A DNA stretch of 64,000 nucleotides from Chlamydomonas sphaeroides (GCA_001662425.1 BDDC01000261.1:16637-80636); one strand, 5' to 3'; shown: positions 11,705 to 24,207, counted from the stretch's first letter. Numbers and translations are program-made. The notes: generated by a model from the letters alone, not told the origin.

Positions 11705-14700
11705 CNNNNNNNNNNNNNNNNNNNNNNNNNNNNNNNNNNNNNNNNNNNNNNNNNNNNNNNNNNNNNNNNNNNNNNNNNNNNNNNNNNNNNNNNNNNNNNN
11801 NNNNNNNNNNNNNNNNNNNNNNNNNNNNNNNNNNNNNNNNNNNNNNNNNNNNNNNNNNNNNNNNNNNNNNNNNNNNNNNNNNNNNNNNNNNNNNNNNNNN
11901 NNNNNNNNNNNNNNNNNNNNNNNNNNNNNNNNNNNNNNNNNNNNNNNNNNNNNNNNNNNNNNNNNNNNNNNNNNNNNNNNNNNNNNNNNNNNNNNNNNNN
12001 NNNNNNNNNNNNNNNNNNNNNNNNNNNNNNNNNNNNNNNNNNNNNNNNNNNNNNNNNNNNNNNNNNNNNNNNNNNNNNNNNNNNNNNNNNNNNNNNNNNN
12101 NNNNNNNNNNNNNNNNNNNNNNNNNNNNNNNNNNNNNNNNNNNNNNNNNNNNNNNNNNNNNNNNNNNNNNNNNNNNNNNNNNNNNNNNNNNNNNNNNNNN
12201 NNNNNNNNNNNNNNNNNNNNNNNNNNNGCCCACCCAGCAGCAACCGCAGCTGCTCACTGGGCCTCCCGGGCTGAGGGAGCTCCTCTCGGCTTCCTTGGGC
12301 ATAAGCACACGCATACCCGGCACGCATGGCCCGAGGCCCCCAGCCACCTTGCTGAAGAAGTGGTGTACGGTGGGGCCGATGCGCTTCAGGTAGACTGACG
12401 GGTGAGGACAGGGGCAGGGGGCGGTGCGTGGGAGGGCGGCACAGGCGGCAGCGCAGGCAAGAAAGTCACTGCGGGGCCCGCAGGCGCAGAGGGCTTGTTG
12501 AGTTGCCTCTTCCCCGCCCCCACCGCCCCCACCGCCGCAGGGCGTGCTTCAGGCAAGAGCAGCAGCCCCCCTGCTGCGTGCAATCACTCGGCGGCGGCCG
12601 CAGCCGCTTCAATGGATTATCGCTGCAGGGGCTCGTCCAGCCTGTGCCGCCAGTACCCGACGACCACGCATCCAACCGCCGCTTGCTGCGACGACGTGCG
12701 CCGGCACCGGCCCTGCGTGCGTGCCGCCATTGAGGAGCGCAGCGCGGCACTGGCGCCGCGGCACTGGCGCGGCCAACGAAGGTCACTGCGGCGGCCGGCT
12801 CCACCCAGCCCGCTTATCCGTGTCGTGGTCGACGTATGCCGGCGCTACCGATAGGTTGAACACTAATTATTCATAGAATTTACTGGTATAGACACTATCG
12901 ACAGAGATACGAAGGCTGGGCGGATTCGCCCTAACATACCCGTGTCGTGGTCGCTGACGTGCAGGAAAGCTCCCTCGGGCAGCAGCGCCAGCACGATGTT
13001 GGCCACGAAGATCTTGTTCCTTTAGCATGGGTGCAAAGTGGGCGCGAGCGCCACAAGACTCGGTTGCTGCTGTCGTAGCAGCCGAGCGCCCTCCCCAGCT
13101 CACCATGTGGCGGTGGGCGGCGGGTACGACCACTTGTGATACTGTTGGGGAGGGGCGTCGACACGGCAGCCGCCGGGCAGTCAGGCATGCGAGCCAGGCT
13201 TGCATCAGGTGCCGCTTGACAGGCTGTGAGTGATGCAAGCTAGCAGCACACGCCTGGGCGTGTGCGCACAGCTGCGGTGTACAGGCGCGTGCGCGGGATG
13301 GCGGTCTGCGGCACCCCGGAGTCCCCGTGCGATGCTAGGACTGCTCGCCGTGCTGCCGGGTTAGGTGCGAACACGTGCCGCCGACCTGCGTGAAGTTGCC
13401 GCACGGCAGGCGGTAGTGCAGGCAGGCCGTCAGCGCGTCGGGGTTGGTGGCGGCCACCATGTACGACACCTGATACGGCAGCGGGCACGGCACAAGCATG
13501 CGTCACGTGAATGCGTGGGTGCGGTACGGGCATAGGGGACCGCAGGCTGCACGTGCACGGGGTTCCTGAGCCGGGCGCTGGCCGACGACAGGTGCAGCCC
13601 ATCCGCAGGCCTGAGCCCCCACACCCATAATGCCGCGTTGCAGCCGTGAGCCCCGGCACGGCATGCCGAGCGGCGTGAAGGCGGCCCGAGCATATGCCCG
13701 TCCGCTGGCCAGCCTGCAGGCTGGGCTGCTTGCCGTAGCGAAAGTCTTCCGCTGCGCTGACGCCGGGTACCGTAACTGGCGCACGCATATCAGAAGAGTC
13801 CGGTACCAGCGGTAGCGGTGGGAGGAAATGCCTTGACGTACCGGGAGAAGCGTAGGACGATAGTGTTCGCCGGTCCGGAGGTAGGGGGCCCGCAGCCATG
13901 GGGCTCTGCCGTTTCCCACGCTGGGTGGGGCCCACCAGTCATCCTGGACGCGGCCATGCCGCTACCCCGCACCCACCTGCCTGCCCAGCAGGATGAGCGA
14001 AGCGATAGAGTTGAAGAAGTCTACGTTGCGGGGTGAGGCAATGTACCGAGGGGCGAGGTGTGCGTGTGGAGAGGTACGGGAAGCCGCGGGGGGGAGTGGA
14101 CTGGGCACGCCTGTCCACGGGCCCAGCAAGCACTGTCTGCGTTGACGCAAGCGTGGCGCGAGGCCCCTGCCCAGCCCAACCCCACAGCCGGTGCTGCTGC
14201 AGCACCGCCGCATCCTCCGCCTCCCGCCCGCTGCGACAGCTCACCTACGTGGTTTCCTAGCCTGGCAGGGGGACAATGAGCGGCAGGGGACACGGGGCGG
14301 GGGGCGGGGCAGGGGCCCCGGTCAGACGGGTCACGCTGCTGCACGTCATGGCACGCGGCCGAGGCCACGCCAGTGGCTAGCCCCGAGGCCACGGCAGCCG
14401 GTCAGGGGTCATGATTCCAGGATGCCGAACGTGCTTCCACGCGCTGCACTGCACGCCCCCGCCTCGCGCCCAGGGACGTATCCCCGCGAACGCACCCGTG
14501 CTGCATGCCCGTGGTGGTGTAGAACGAGAAGATGGGCGCGGACGCGATGCCGCTGCTGCGCACCGCTTGCTCGCCCCCTGCGGCCGCGTCCGACGACGTG
14601 GATTCGGCCGATAGGGGCCAGGACAGCGCCAGCTGGTGCTTGACCAGGGCGGGGATGTCGTTGTGCATGCCCTCGGTTGGCGGGCGCCAGTGCTCGGGCT

Positions 14701-15072
14701 GGTTCCAGGGAATCATGTGGAGGTCCAGGCCCAGGGCCTTGGCCGCAGCCTCGGCCGCGGCCTCGTACAAGGGGTCATCTGTGAGGGTTGCGCGGGTTGT
14801 TGGCATGGGTTGTCTGGGTGCGGATAAGCGTGAGGTTTACACGGTTGAACGCCAAGGGCGAGCTTGTACGAACACCTTGTTACCACTGGCAACGGGAGAT
14901 GGGGCAAACACCGAGGGCGAAGACCCAGCCTCCCTTTCCACTCAAGGGTCCTACCGGGCGGCGCCGGCGGAGGGGGGGACTGGTCGGCACCATGCCCCGC
15001 AGCCAGGAGGGAGAGCAGCAGAGCCAGGAGGAGCGACCGCGGCAAGCCACTGCGCTGCACGGGCTGCAACAT
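8918..15072 (-). CDS. Secretory glycosyltransferase-like protein (nucleotide-diphospho-sugar transferase type), paralogue A
   Basis: Sixteen exons: 14991-15072, 14496-14778, 13977-14025, 13386-13469, 13104-13141, 12940-13019, 12348-12394, 11439-11489, 11052-11100, 10417-10502, 10099-10236, 9923-9973, 9663-9715, 9389-9434, 9164-9225 and 8918-8999, giving 426 residues. A signal peptide (PRSLLLALLLSLLAAGH) leads into an IPWNQPEHWRPPTEGM segment. DFFNSIASLILLGRQ plus YMVAATNPDALTACLHY resembles the first Rossmann strand-helix of Nucleotid_trans (PF03407) enzymes. FLHVSDHDT may be the DxD region, and VTNTGVVFVRNNARTRRLY matches the usual NTG-FVR signature. Cys-rich C-terminal exons (QCPPCNWAEP, HAICDGAK) follow. 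The gap at 11706-12227 falls inside one intron. The acceptor of exon 3 reads CCCGCAA instead of CCCGCAG. The family call is an inference. Confidence 0.7.
11645..11705 (+). repeat. GGCA tetranucleotide microsatellite at a gap edge
   Basis: About 15 uninterrupted AGGC/GGCA units run directly into the run of N. The array probably caused the assembly break; its true length is unknown. Confidence 0.95.
11706..12227. other. Assembly gap (522 N)
   Basis: Run of N. Flanking exons 12348-12394 and 11439-11489 join in phase, so the gap appears to sit wholly within an intron. Confidence 0.99.
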
Positions 15073-17613
15073 GCCTGTGGAGCGCGGTGGGGGGGGCACC
15101 AGGCAGCAGTCGTTGGGTTGCGGGCGTCGCGGCTTGAAGGGTAAGGCTTGCAACACCCCTGGCCATGGCACCTGCCTCGCTGCATGCGCCAATGCGTTAT
15201 CGACTTTGTAAGGTAAGCTGCTTTAACATACGCCGTCCCATCAAGGCCCGCTCGGCAGGCTAGCAATGACTGAACCGTCACCAGGCAGCCGTTGCCTCTG
15301 TCGCTGCTGCAGCTGAATCAATACTGTTTGTTGAGCCTCGTTCGTGGGGTACCTCAGCCGGTTTCGAGTTCTGAATGTGCACCATTCAACGATTCAGGCA
15401 CACTGAGGCTCAAGCTTGTGCTCAAATAATTGTAACACAAGGCTCTTCTATGTTATTGGTTACGCAGCTCTGCAATGTTGGTATTCGTGAGCGCACGGTG
15501 TGCACCCAACCCGCTGACAGCAACCCGACATCCCCCGCAGCTTACCCCTCGGCGCTCTTAGTAACACTTCTGGACAATTCAGTGCACACGGTAAGCACAG
15601 CACAACATGCCCAGTGACTGATAAAAGCGCAGCACAACATACCCTGCGACTCACAGCCACCGTTGAGGTTGGGACGATACGCAGCGCCTGCCTAGGGAGG
15701 CGCTATGTCTGCTTGGTGCTAGCCACCAGGAGGACCTCCTGCTAGCCACGACATGCACGCGCCCTCCTGCTCGCCCTCAAGCCCTGCACTGACGACGGTT
15801 AGGAAGTCCCTCCTAGAGCGACTGGGGGCAACGTGGTGGCAACAGTCAAACGATGGTCAAGCTGCGCGGGGCCGGGGAAGGGTGGGGACCGCGGACGTCA
15901 GATGCCGCCTGCACCGTTCAGCCGCCCCGCCACGTTCATGAGCACCGGAAGGCCCCCTCCTGTCATAGGGCTCAGTAGCTGCACACAGCCAGCTGCTTGA
16001 CAATCGGCTTACAGGTGGTACTGCTCACGCGTTGCCGTGCTCGTGACGTGACGCGCTCGTGGCTTAGCGGTCACTGGCACCTACACCAAATGCGTTCTAA
16101 CAAACCGGCACAGGCGCCTGGCACGCCGCGGCGTCCATGCAGACATAAGGCGCTTAGGCCCCGGGCGATAGGCCCTTTCTCGCTCTGCCCCACCCAACTC
16201 CCAAAGCAGCGCGCAAAGGTGGCGCCAAATAAGATCTTCATCCCACGCCGTCAGTAACATGTACGAATGTTAGTTATTGCTTCGCACGGCTGAAAGCGAA
16301 GGGCCCGGCCGGAAGCAAGCAAGCGGGTGGAATAGTCAGGCCCTCGAAACGTCGTCAACCCCCCTCCACGGGCGACCCGAATCACGTGGAGCGCACCCTG
16401 CACCGCCGGCGCACACAGCAGCACCGCCGCCCCTCTCGCAACAGCGCGCACACGCTCACAACACGTGCAGAACAAAAGACACCGCAAAACGTACACTGCC
16501 CGCTCTCACGCTCGCCGCGCTGCCGTATTGCCACAAGCACCAACCGACGTGGCGTTGCGACCATCTGAGTCCCAAAAGCGCCATGCCGTCGCGCCGTGCT
16601 GACACTCCTCTCGCCCTTGGCCGCCTGGGCCAGCGCTGCCTAGGGCTGGAGACCAAGCGGCCCCTTCGCCAGTCGCCTGGCACGCGTCCTACGTCCCCAG
16701 CCCGCGGTGCGCCGCCTCGCCTCTCCGGCCCTTCGCAGCGGCGCCCAGCGCTGGAGACCTCACACCACACCACACCAGAACACGCTCACCAGGACAACCT
16801 GGCCGAACCCAGGGACCACAGTACAATGCGTGTTTCTCTCTCGCCGTCATCAGCATACGGCGAACAACCCTACACACATACCAGCGGCAAGCAGGCGGCC
16901 GGACGGGGCCCAGCCCATGCTGTCACTGGACAGCCCCAGGGAACCGCCGCGTGCCTCGCAGCCGCCCTCTGCACCTGCGCAGTGGCCTTTTGAGGCCAAG
17001 CTGCGTCCGCTGCCGCGGCCTGTGCGGCCCACTGCCACATGCAGCGATGGCACCACGCGGAACCACCACGTGTGCCCCGCACGCGCAGCCGCCACGGCCC
17101 AGCGCCCTTCCAGCGCCGCGCCGCGCCGCTGCGGCCGCTTACTGGCCCCCCAGCCTGCTGCGCCAATCCGCCATTACGTGGCTCCCCATGCCGGGTTGCG
17201 ATGTCGCAGTGTTGGGGGAGGAGCTCCGGTCGGACCTGGGGCCCGGCGGTGGTGCAGAGGGCGGGTCAGCAAAGCGCGAGCCGGGCTCAGCGCTGGGAGT
17301 GCTGGGACCAGGGTGACCGGCTTCCCCCGCAACGCATCGCCTGCGCTCTCTGCTCCTGTGCCCTTCGTCTAGCGGGCTTGATCCAGCCCGCTCACCATCC
17401 ATACACTGCACACCCCTCCCCCGCAACAAAGGAAGCTAATCCGGCCCGCGGCCGTGACGTGCGCGGCCGGCCCAGGCTGCACGGGTGGCTGGTCGCACAC
17501 ACGCCGACGCGGACCTCAACCCCGCTCCTGTCCTCTCGCGCCGCGGCCGCCATTTCGACCCACCTGCAGCCGCAAACGAGCCCCTCGCGCCGCAGCCCGT
17601 AGCACCCCCTGCC
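15073..17613. other. Intergenic region between two minus-strand genes
   Basis: Holds the promoter of the gene starting at 15072 and probably a long 3' untranslated region of the CBM20 gene. The nearest minus-strand TGTAA is at 16009-16013, about 1.6 kb beyond that stop codon. Long open frames around 16.3-17.4 kb have no recognisable motif and look like GC-driven shadows. Confidence 0.4.
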
Positions 17614-20600
17614 TCACCAGGGCGAGCCGCTGTCGCTCTCGAAGTTGTTGCCGCCGGACAGCCGGAACCCGAACCGCTCAAACGACCCGCCGCTGCTGCT
17701 GCTGCTGCCGTTGCCATTGCCGTTCCCATTGCCGGCCAAGACCTGCCCGGGTGGCAGCAAGTGCGGGAGCGGGACGCGGGCAAGGAGTAGGTGAATGCGG
17801 GCGACTTGGCAAAATACTACGCCCCCCGTGTGCGAGATGATCATCGGCATGCGGTCGGCTATGTTGCATGGGCCACGCGGGGTCGTGCAGCCGCCCGGTT
17901 ACGTAGCCGCAGGGCCTAGCCGCTAGCCGACCATCCCGGATCTCGACGACACCAGCCAGGCCAGCCAAGAGCCCCCGCACCCTGCTAGCGACCTCAAGCA
18001 GGTCGGGGCCGCCGAGGCCTCGCCCCGTACAACGGGGACGGACCCGACCACTCGCACACTCACCGCCTCGGTCTCCTTCCCACGCCCCCAGCCCCAGCCG
18101 CCGGTGGCGCTGCTGCTGGCGTTGCCGCTGGCGCTGCTGCTGGCGCCGCCGCTGCCGGCGACTGCCGCCACCAGGTCTTCGCCCAGGCCCGCGTACAGCT
18201 CCTCCTCGCCCTCCTCGATCTCTGCGCGGGCGCGGCGCAAGCACGGCACAGCACAGCGAGCACGGGGTCAGCTCGTCTCAACGGGTGGGCAGAGAGGGAG
18301 CGGGAGCTTCAAACGCCGTCCCGCTAGCAGTGAGCATAGAGAGAGAGAGAGAGACCCGAAGCCCTGTCCACACTGATAAGTTGGACACACTCAGTGGGGC
18401 GACCACAGCAGGCAGCTGGCACCGAGAAAGCAAGCCTCCCCCAACGCAGCTGCCATGCTCCGGGTGCGCAGCCTCACAGGCCCGCGGCCTCTGACAGGCT
18501 GTCGGGCGCCTGCTGCTGCGTTTCATGAAATCCTCCGCTAGAACCGGCTCACGGCGGGGTGCGGGGCGGAACCAGCCTAAAACAATGCACCAGATCTGGG
18601 CTGCAACGCACGCTGCTGCAGATACGTGACGGCCCTTGCATGTTCCCGAACCCTCGCAAGAACAGGTTCCATGGCTCTCCGCTGCGGCAGCTGACGGGCC
18701 AGACCCCACAGGACGCGAAATAACAGGCGAAGGTGCCGTGTGAGGCTCCGATGCGCCGCTGTCCCCATCCTGATGCAGCAAGGCACCGGCAACAGGCGAC
18801 TGCACGGAAGCAGCGCACTGACACGGCGGATCGGGGATTGCGAGGCGCAGGACGCGATTTACCTTGCTGCAGCAGCTTGATGGCCTCCTCCAGCGTGCTC
18901 TTCATCGCAATCTGGCTCTGGGCCACCTGTGTAGATTACAGGGCACAGGGGGCGGCAGCGGGCAACAGGCCCAGTTGCAGCGCCTGGCTGCAGGGACGCG
19001 GAGATCGTGGGCAGCGCCCCCCCGCCCAGCTGCTCCGGCCTCCGTCCGAAGGCAGCATGCCGTGCGCTAGCCGCCCCGGCAAGCCAGCATGCAGCTTGAG
19101 CCACCCCGGCGCCACGGCGACCATCCCGCAGATGCTGACAAACCCCAGCCACCCTACCTGCGCCCGCAGCGACAGGTTCTCCGCCTCCACCTCCGCCAGC
19201 CGCCCCTCCAGCTCCTCGCGCGCCTTGAGGCTCATGGACAGCTCCATCTTGAGCCGCGCCACCTGAGCAGCGGTTACCGATGCGCCGGTGTGTGTGACTG
19301 TGTGTGCAACGAGGCGACGCACGGACGCAGGCTACGCTGAAACGCGCCCGGCTGAACAGAGCTGACACGCGCACACAACATCTCGCACGGGGAGGTGCCA
19401 CCGGACACCCAACGGGATAGCAACCACCGGCCGACATGCGGCCAACCCCAACACGCGACGTGCACGCCAATGCCCCGTGCTGGCAGCAGCGCAAGTTTCA
19501 CGTGCCCCTCCCCACCTGCGCCTTGGAGGCCTGCACCTCCTCGGCCTTGCGAGTGAGCTCGTACTGCGCAGTGCGTGCGAGCGCGCGGTACTGCTTCATC
19601 TCGCTGCAAGGCAACGGGAGGGGCGCGGACGTTTGGGCGCAGCGGGCTGGGAGCTGGCGAAGAGAAGATGAGTTTTCGCTGGGCCAATGGACGTGCAGAA
19701 CGCGACATCGCCGCAGCCTGGGGGCCCTGCACAGCCCTCCCAGCGCACCACCAGCGCACCCTGCCCGCGGCAAAGCGAGCGTGCCCCTAACCCATCAACC
19801 CAAATCCCGCGGCAACCTACTCGGCCCACGCCTGCAGCTTGGTCTCCCGCGTGAGTGTCTGGCCGTTCGCCAGCACAGCCGCCTGGCCGGGGTTGTTGTG
19901 CCTGCGCCGCAGCGATGTCATCGAAGAAGTGAGGGTACGGTCAACAAAGCCCTGATCCACAGTAACGCAGCACGCCTCAATGCCCCAGACCCCAGACCCC
20001 AACGCGCACGGGGCCGAGGTCCTCCCCTGCGACCCCACCCATGCCATGTGGTCCAAAAAGTCTCCTTGGCCCTGCAGGACGTCCCTGCACCCCGGTCCCG
20101 TCGCGCACCAGTTGTCCTGCACCTCGACGCCCTGCTCGTCCTGGTCGCCAAGAGCCAGCACGCTGTTGCCGCCGCCCTGCCACGATAGCGCCTGCTGGCC
20201 GTTGCTGTCCACCAGCACGTACCTAGAAGCAGTGGGAGGCAGGGAGGATTGGGCGATCGGCAGTTGGCGTGCATGTGCGAAGGGTGTCGCGAGGGCGCGG
20301 GGCAGACACGGGACATGTGCCTAGGACCATGCGTCGGGCGCAGCAAGGTGGATCGGTATTGGCTCACACATCCGGGCAGCACCCGCGCTCACTTGTATTC
20401 GTACACAGAGCCAGCCGGCAGCTCGACGGTCGCAAGCCAGCGGTCGCCGTCGGTCCAGCGCAAGTCCAGGGCCTGGGACGAGGGGCGGCGCGCGGGCGCA
20501 GGCGTCAGGAGCGGCTGGGCATGTGGGTCGGGGTTCGTTTACACCAACAACTGAGCGCCACAACCGAGGCATGGACCCACGATGAACCTGCACCGCCCTG

Positions 20601-21727
20601 CCACATCTGGCCGCCGAGGCACTCCAAGTACCGAGGCCCAGCCAGCGCTCCTGGCCTCAGTAACGCGGATCAGAGTGCACCTGAACGCGAGCCCCTGTGC
20701 AGCTGCGCGCCACGAGGGGAGCCGCGCCCACCTTATTGATGTCCCAGTTTCCGAGCTTGGCGTGGCTGCCGATGATCTTGACGCTCTGCCCCCAGGCCGT
20801 CCGGTACTTCAGGCAGAACTTCACCTGTCGGGCAGCGGCCGGGAAGAGCAGCAGCTCAGCAGCAGGGGTTGGTGAGACAGCAGCCGTGCAGTTCCTTGGG
20901 AGATTCGGGCGCGCCTCTGTGTCATGAGGAGCTCTTCAAATCGAGCGTGAGGCTGTTAAGGCCGTAGGCAAAACAAGCAAAGGTGGCTACACCGCCGTGG
21001 GTGTGTCAGGAGAAGGCCTGCTGCGTTACAGCAGTGCCTAATTGAACCCCAATCGGCCAAGGTTTGTTCCAGCACTACACTGCAATGCGGGCGCGCCTCT
21101 GAAGCGCCTGAGGAGCGCCTCGCGGATCGGCCGCGCATGCACGGTAGGGTTTCAGGCATAACGCGCGCGCTGCTCGCGCATATGACGTATTTAAGCTTGT
21201 AACAAGTCTGCCTAACGCTTGCGACTTGGGCGTGGCTGAGCGCCGCGCTGCGCAGTCCCTATCAATGCGGCGGGGTTTCTCGCCCAGCCGGGCGCCAGCA
21301 AGCGCGTCCCAAGCCAGATGCTGATGTTCTGACCTGAACGTTGGCAGAGTCGTCAACGCCGTCCACTACGAGCTTTCGCAGCGAGCTCGCTTTGCCGTCG
21401 GGCCCCATGAGCGCGGTCATGCTGGAATTGGCGCCAGCTGCGTGCCCTGGCTTCATGGATGAGACTGGCGCCAGCACAGGCTGGACTCGCGCGGCGGACT
21501 CCAGCGTCCAGCCTCCTGTCCGCAAAGGAAGCGACCGACCGTTGGCACAGAGGCCTTGCGAAGCGCCTTCTCCCCTGCCGCGATGCATATAGGCCCTAAA
21601 TTACCTGTAAGCCGCCGAGCAGGCCCGCAGCCAGCTGCTGACGCGCGCCCATGTGAACATACTGAAGCTTGCGCCAGCTTGCTGCGGAGCACTTGGCCCC
21701 CAGCGACAACTTCACGGCGCATTCCAT
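17614..21727 (-). CDS. Plastid-targeted CBM20 starch-binding, coiled-coil protein
   Basis: Eleven exons: 21605-21727, 21334-21480, 20732-20824, 20393-20472, 20109-20222, 19821-19901, 19516-19603, 19158-19262, 18863-18926, 18064-18221 and 17614-17742, joining in phase to 393 residues. The first 41 residues (MECAVKLSLGAKC start) look like a chloroplast transit peptide. Residues about 91-187 form a CBM20 fold: VKFCLKYRTAWGQSVKIIG, HAKLGNWD, RWTDGDRW, GSVYEYKYVL and VEVQDNW, with the tryptophans that bind starch helices in this family. A coiled coil follows (about 200-300; KAREELEGRLAEVEAENLSL), then a Ser/Gly/Asn-rich tail. Algal proteins pairing CBM20 with coiled coils (SAGA1 type) sit at the pyrenoid starch sheath, but this one is far shorter. 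A role in starch or pyrenoid organisation is an inference. The start of exon 2 is the least certain junction. Confidence 0.85.
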
Positions 21728-22173
21728 GTTGGCGGCTGCCACACGAGGACTGGGTGCGCTGCATAGTGAAGACCAAACGAGAATTGCGACCACGTCGCCT
21801 AGCGCGTCAGCCCCAGCCAAGGGCGAAGAGCAAGGCAGCTGCTAGTAGGATGTGGCTACCGCGGTTAATTACTGCGAGGATACTGCAACTGACCAAGGCT
21901 TGGGGCTTTGGGACCATTGGAGGTTACGTCGCGGTTGCTGCGACGCCGCGGTCTTTTCTTACTGCTCAACATCTTGCGTACATCAATGAAATCCAGCTGA
22001 GCGCCGAGTCCAGCGACAGCAGCATCCGACTGACCCCGGGGTCACCTCACAAGCGCAAGTGACCCGGCGCTCGGTGTTGACGGCTCCTTACACATCTGGT
22101 ATGTATTTCATTCTTCTCCAGGTCATATTCATTGCCGTGCCCAGGGGAGCGCATCCTGCAAGGCGAAGTGTGG
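21728..22173. other. Promoter region of the CBM20 gene and left flank of the mobile element
   Basis: Between the CBM20 start codon on the minus strand and the first copy of the element's repeat module. An open frame at 21850-22062 runs antisense into the CBM20 first exon and is probably chance. Confidence 0.4.
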
Positions 22174-22332
22174 GGCCCGTGGGGCGAGGGCAGGGCGAGG
22201 GCACGGATATCGGTGTGCCCGAGACCCCTTAAATACCCCGGCGACAACCGCAAAATGACCGACTGTTTGCGTCTGGTCAGGGTGGCCTCTTTCTGGGGCG
22301 AGCCATGCACCCATGCGCAGCTGGGGAGGTTT
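22174..22332 (+). repeat. Left copy of the element's repeat module
   Basis: Shares with 24841-25084 and the inverse of 7691-7940 the ordered blocks GGCCCGTGGGGCGAGGG, GAGGGCACGG, GTGCCCGAGACCCC, TGCGTCTGGTC and CCATGCACCCATGCGCAGCT, and ends in AGGTTT. It lacks the Fanzor stop codon region and is more diverged than the other two. Confidence 0.75.
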
Positions 22333-22678
22333 AAGGTGCCGCCGTACACGGCTCTCTTCGTTTGGTTAGGGCTCGGCGCCTGGCCCCCTGTGCAACCCAG
22401 GACCGAGTCGATCCTCTACCGCCCAGGGCGGCGGGTGGGGGCCAAGGCGCTCACAGGTTTCTGCCTTTGGTACAGCGGCATGTTAGAGCATCTGCTTCAT
22501 GTCCTGGGCCTCAGGGGAGCGCCGCCCGAGGCTTCGAAGGTGCGCCGTTTCCGCATCGGGACCTTATCCCCATACATGCCTATCACCGCGTTGCCTGCTC
22601 TTGCAGGCAGTAAGGGCGCTGGAGCATGCAGCCTATGCTTCCAGCGGCACGGCGGGGTTGGCAACTCCGGCACCGACC

Positions 22679-23913
22679 ATGAGCCGGTCCTCCGGCGCCC
22701 CACCGGCAGACGCGGCTCCGGGTGGCAGCCTGGAGCTGCCCCTTGCGGGCCTGCGGCTTGCCCGCTCACAGCCGGCTGCCCATTCGGTGGCGCCGTTGCC
22801 TGCAGACGAGGCAGCCGCGGAGCTAGCTGCCGGGGTGGAGGAGGCAGCGGCATTCCTTGACGGTGCGCTTGCAAAGCGCACCGTTGAGCGCCAGGATGCA
22901 TGTGCCAAGGAGCTCTGCGCATGGCTGGCCCGAGTGGGGCTCAGCCCTGACACGGCCCTGCTTCTGTGTACGCCGGAGCGCGCTCTGGCCTACATGATGA
23001 AGGGCTGGCTGTCAGCCCACGAGGGCCCCGGGGGTGGCGAGTGCAGCCCCAGCCACGTCAACACCACGCTCACGCTGCTCAGCGGCTACTTTCAGCGCAT
23101 TGGGCGGACCGGTCAATACGACACCGCCACTGGGCGCGGGATGGCGGGAACCCCTTCCGTCTGGACTGGGTACTTCCGTAGGCGTACGCTCAGAAGGCGT
23201 GCCAGGCGGGCTACGTTGAGCGCTCGGCCGTTCCCCTAGCGCGTGACAAGTATGAGCGCCTGTGTGGCTACCTGTACGGCCTAGCGGCGGCGGTGGCAGC
23301 GGCAAAGTTTGAGCGGCTGGTCGCGCTGCGCGACCTGCTGTGCATGTAGTTCATGTACGTGACCAGCATGCGCGGGCACGACACGGGCAAGCTGGGGCTG
23401 GGCGACTTCGTTGAGCCCAAGGCGCCCAGCCAGCCCTACCGCGTTTTCCCGCTGCCCTCATGGGCGGGTGGGGCGGCGGCCGACCTTGTCCTCTGCGTGG
23501 CGCTGCGGAGCACCAAGACCTGCTGCGGGCGGCGGGCAGCTCCCAGCCGCCTGGAGCCGGAGCCCAGCCAGCCAGAGCTCAGCTTTCCGGAGACGCTGGC
23601 ACTATACCTGGAGCTCGCGGTAATCGACCTACTGTTCCGCCCGCTGCGGGCGGACCGGCAGGGCTTCAAGGAGTGCCCCCTCGGCGCCTCCACGCTGGGC
23701 ATGCGGCTGCGGCAGCACCTGCTGGAGGCCATGGGCGAGCACGCCGGCGAGAGCTGCCACAGCTTCCGGCGGGGCGCGCTGCAGGACGCCGCGGCCTCCG
23801 TTGCTGCGCCGCCGGAGCTTCACGCCCTGGGCCAGATCAAGACGCGGGCGGTGCTCAGCCGCTACCTGGACCTGAGCCGCCACGAGCCCGTGGAGCCGCT
23901 CAGTCGCCTGTAG
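22679..23913 (+). pseudogene. Tyrosine recombinase pseudogene (Crypton/DIRS type)
   Basis: The N-terminal part (from the ATG at 22679) looks like a core-binding domain: ACAKELCAWLARVGL, ALAYMMKGWLSAHEG, SHVNTTLTLLSGYFQRIGR. The reading frame shifts near 23140-23150 and continues as GNPFRLDWVLP, with in-frame stops at 23179-23181 and 23347-23349. The catalytic part survives: SMRGHDTGKL (first arginine), CHSFRRGALQ (His-x-x-Arg) and VLSRYLDL (tyrosine nucleophile). Its own stop is at 23911-23913. One frameshift and two stops show that it is dead here. The catalytic spacing fits eukaryotic transposon recombinases better than phage integrases; the exact family cannot be fixed by eye. Confidence 0.75.
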
Positions 23914-24207
23914 CTGGCTGGCCGGAGGCCACCCACGTGGCTGCAAGGCCGCGCCTACGCCGCGCGGCCAAGCACGGTGCTTGCTGAAGGGGACGGTGGG
24001 CGGGTAACTTTTTTGCTGCAGCGGTGAAGCGCCTGCTGCGTGCAGGAAAGCAGCATGTGCTGCCAAGCGTGTGGTAGCAGCAAGCAAGTGTCTGGCTTGC
24101 GGGTGCCGAGGGCTCATGGGCGCCCAAGCTGGTGCCGTACCCAATCGCGTATTGCCTAGGCCGAGCATTGGGGCAAGGTGCACTGCATCAAGATGCAAAC
24201 CGGTCTA

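Noticed and set aside
16277..17372. Long open frames on both strands downstream of the CBM20 gene
   Set aside because: Arg/Pro/Ala-rich composition typical of non-coding GC-rich sequence, no conserved motif, no plausible splice sites.
18337..18354. GA dinucleotide run in a CBM20-gene intron
   Set aside because: Too short and common to be worth a separate feature.
21850..22062. 71-codon open frame next to the CBM20 promoter
   Set aside because: It extends antisense through the CBM20 first exon, has no family resemblance or splice partners, and is expected by chance at this GC content.
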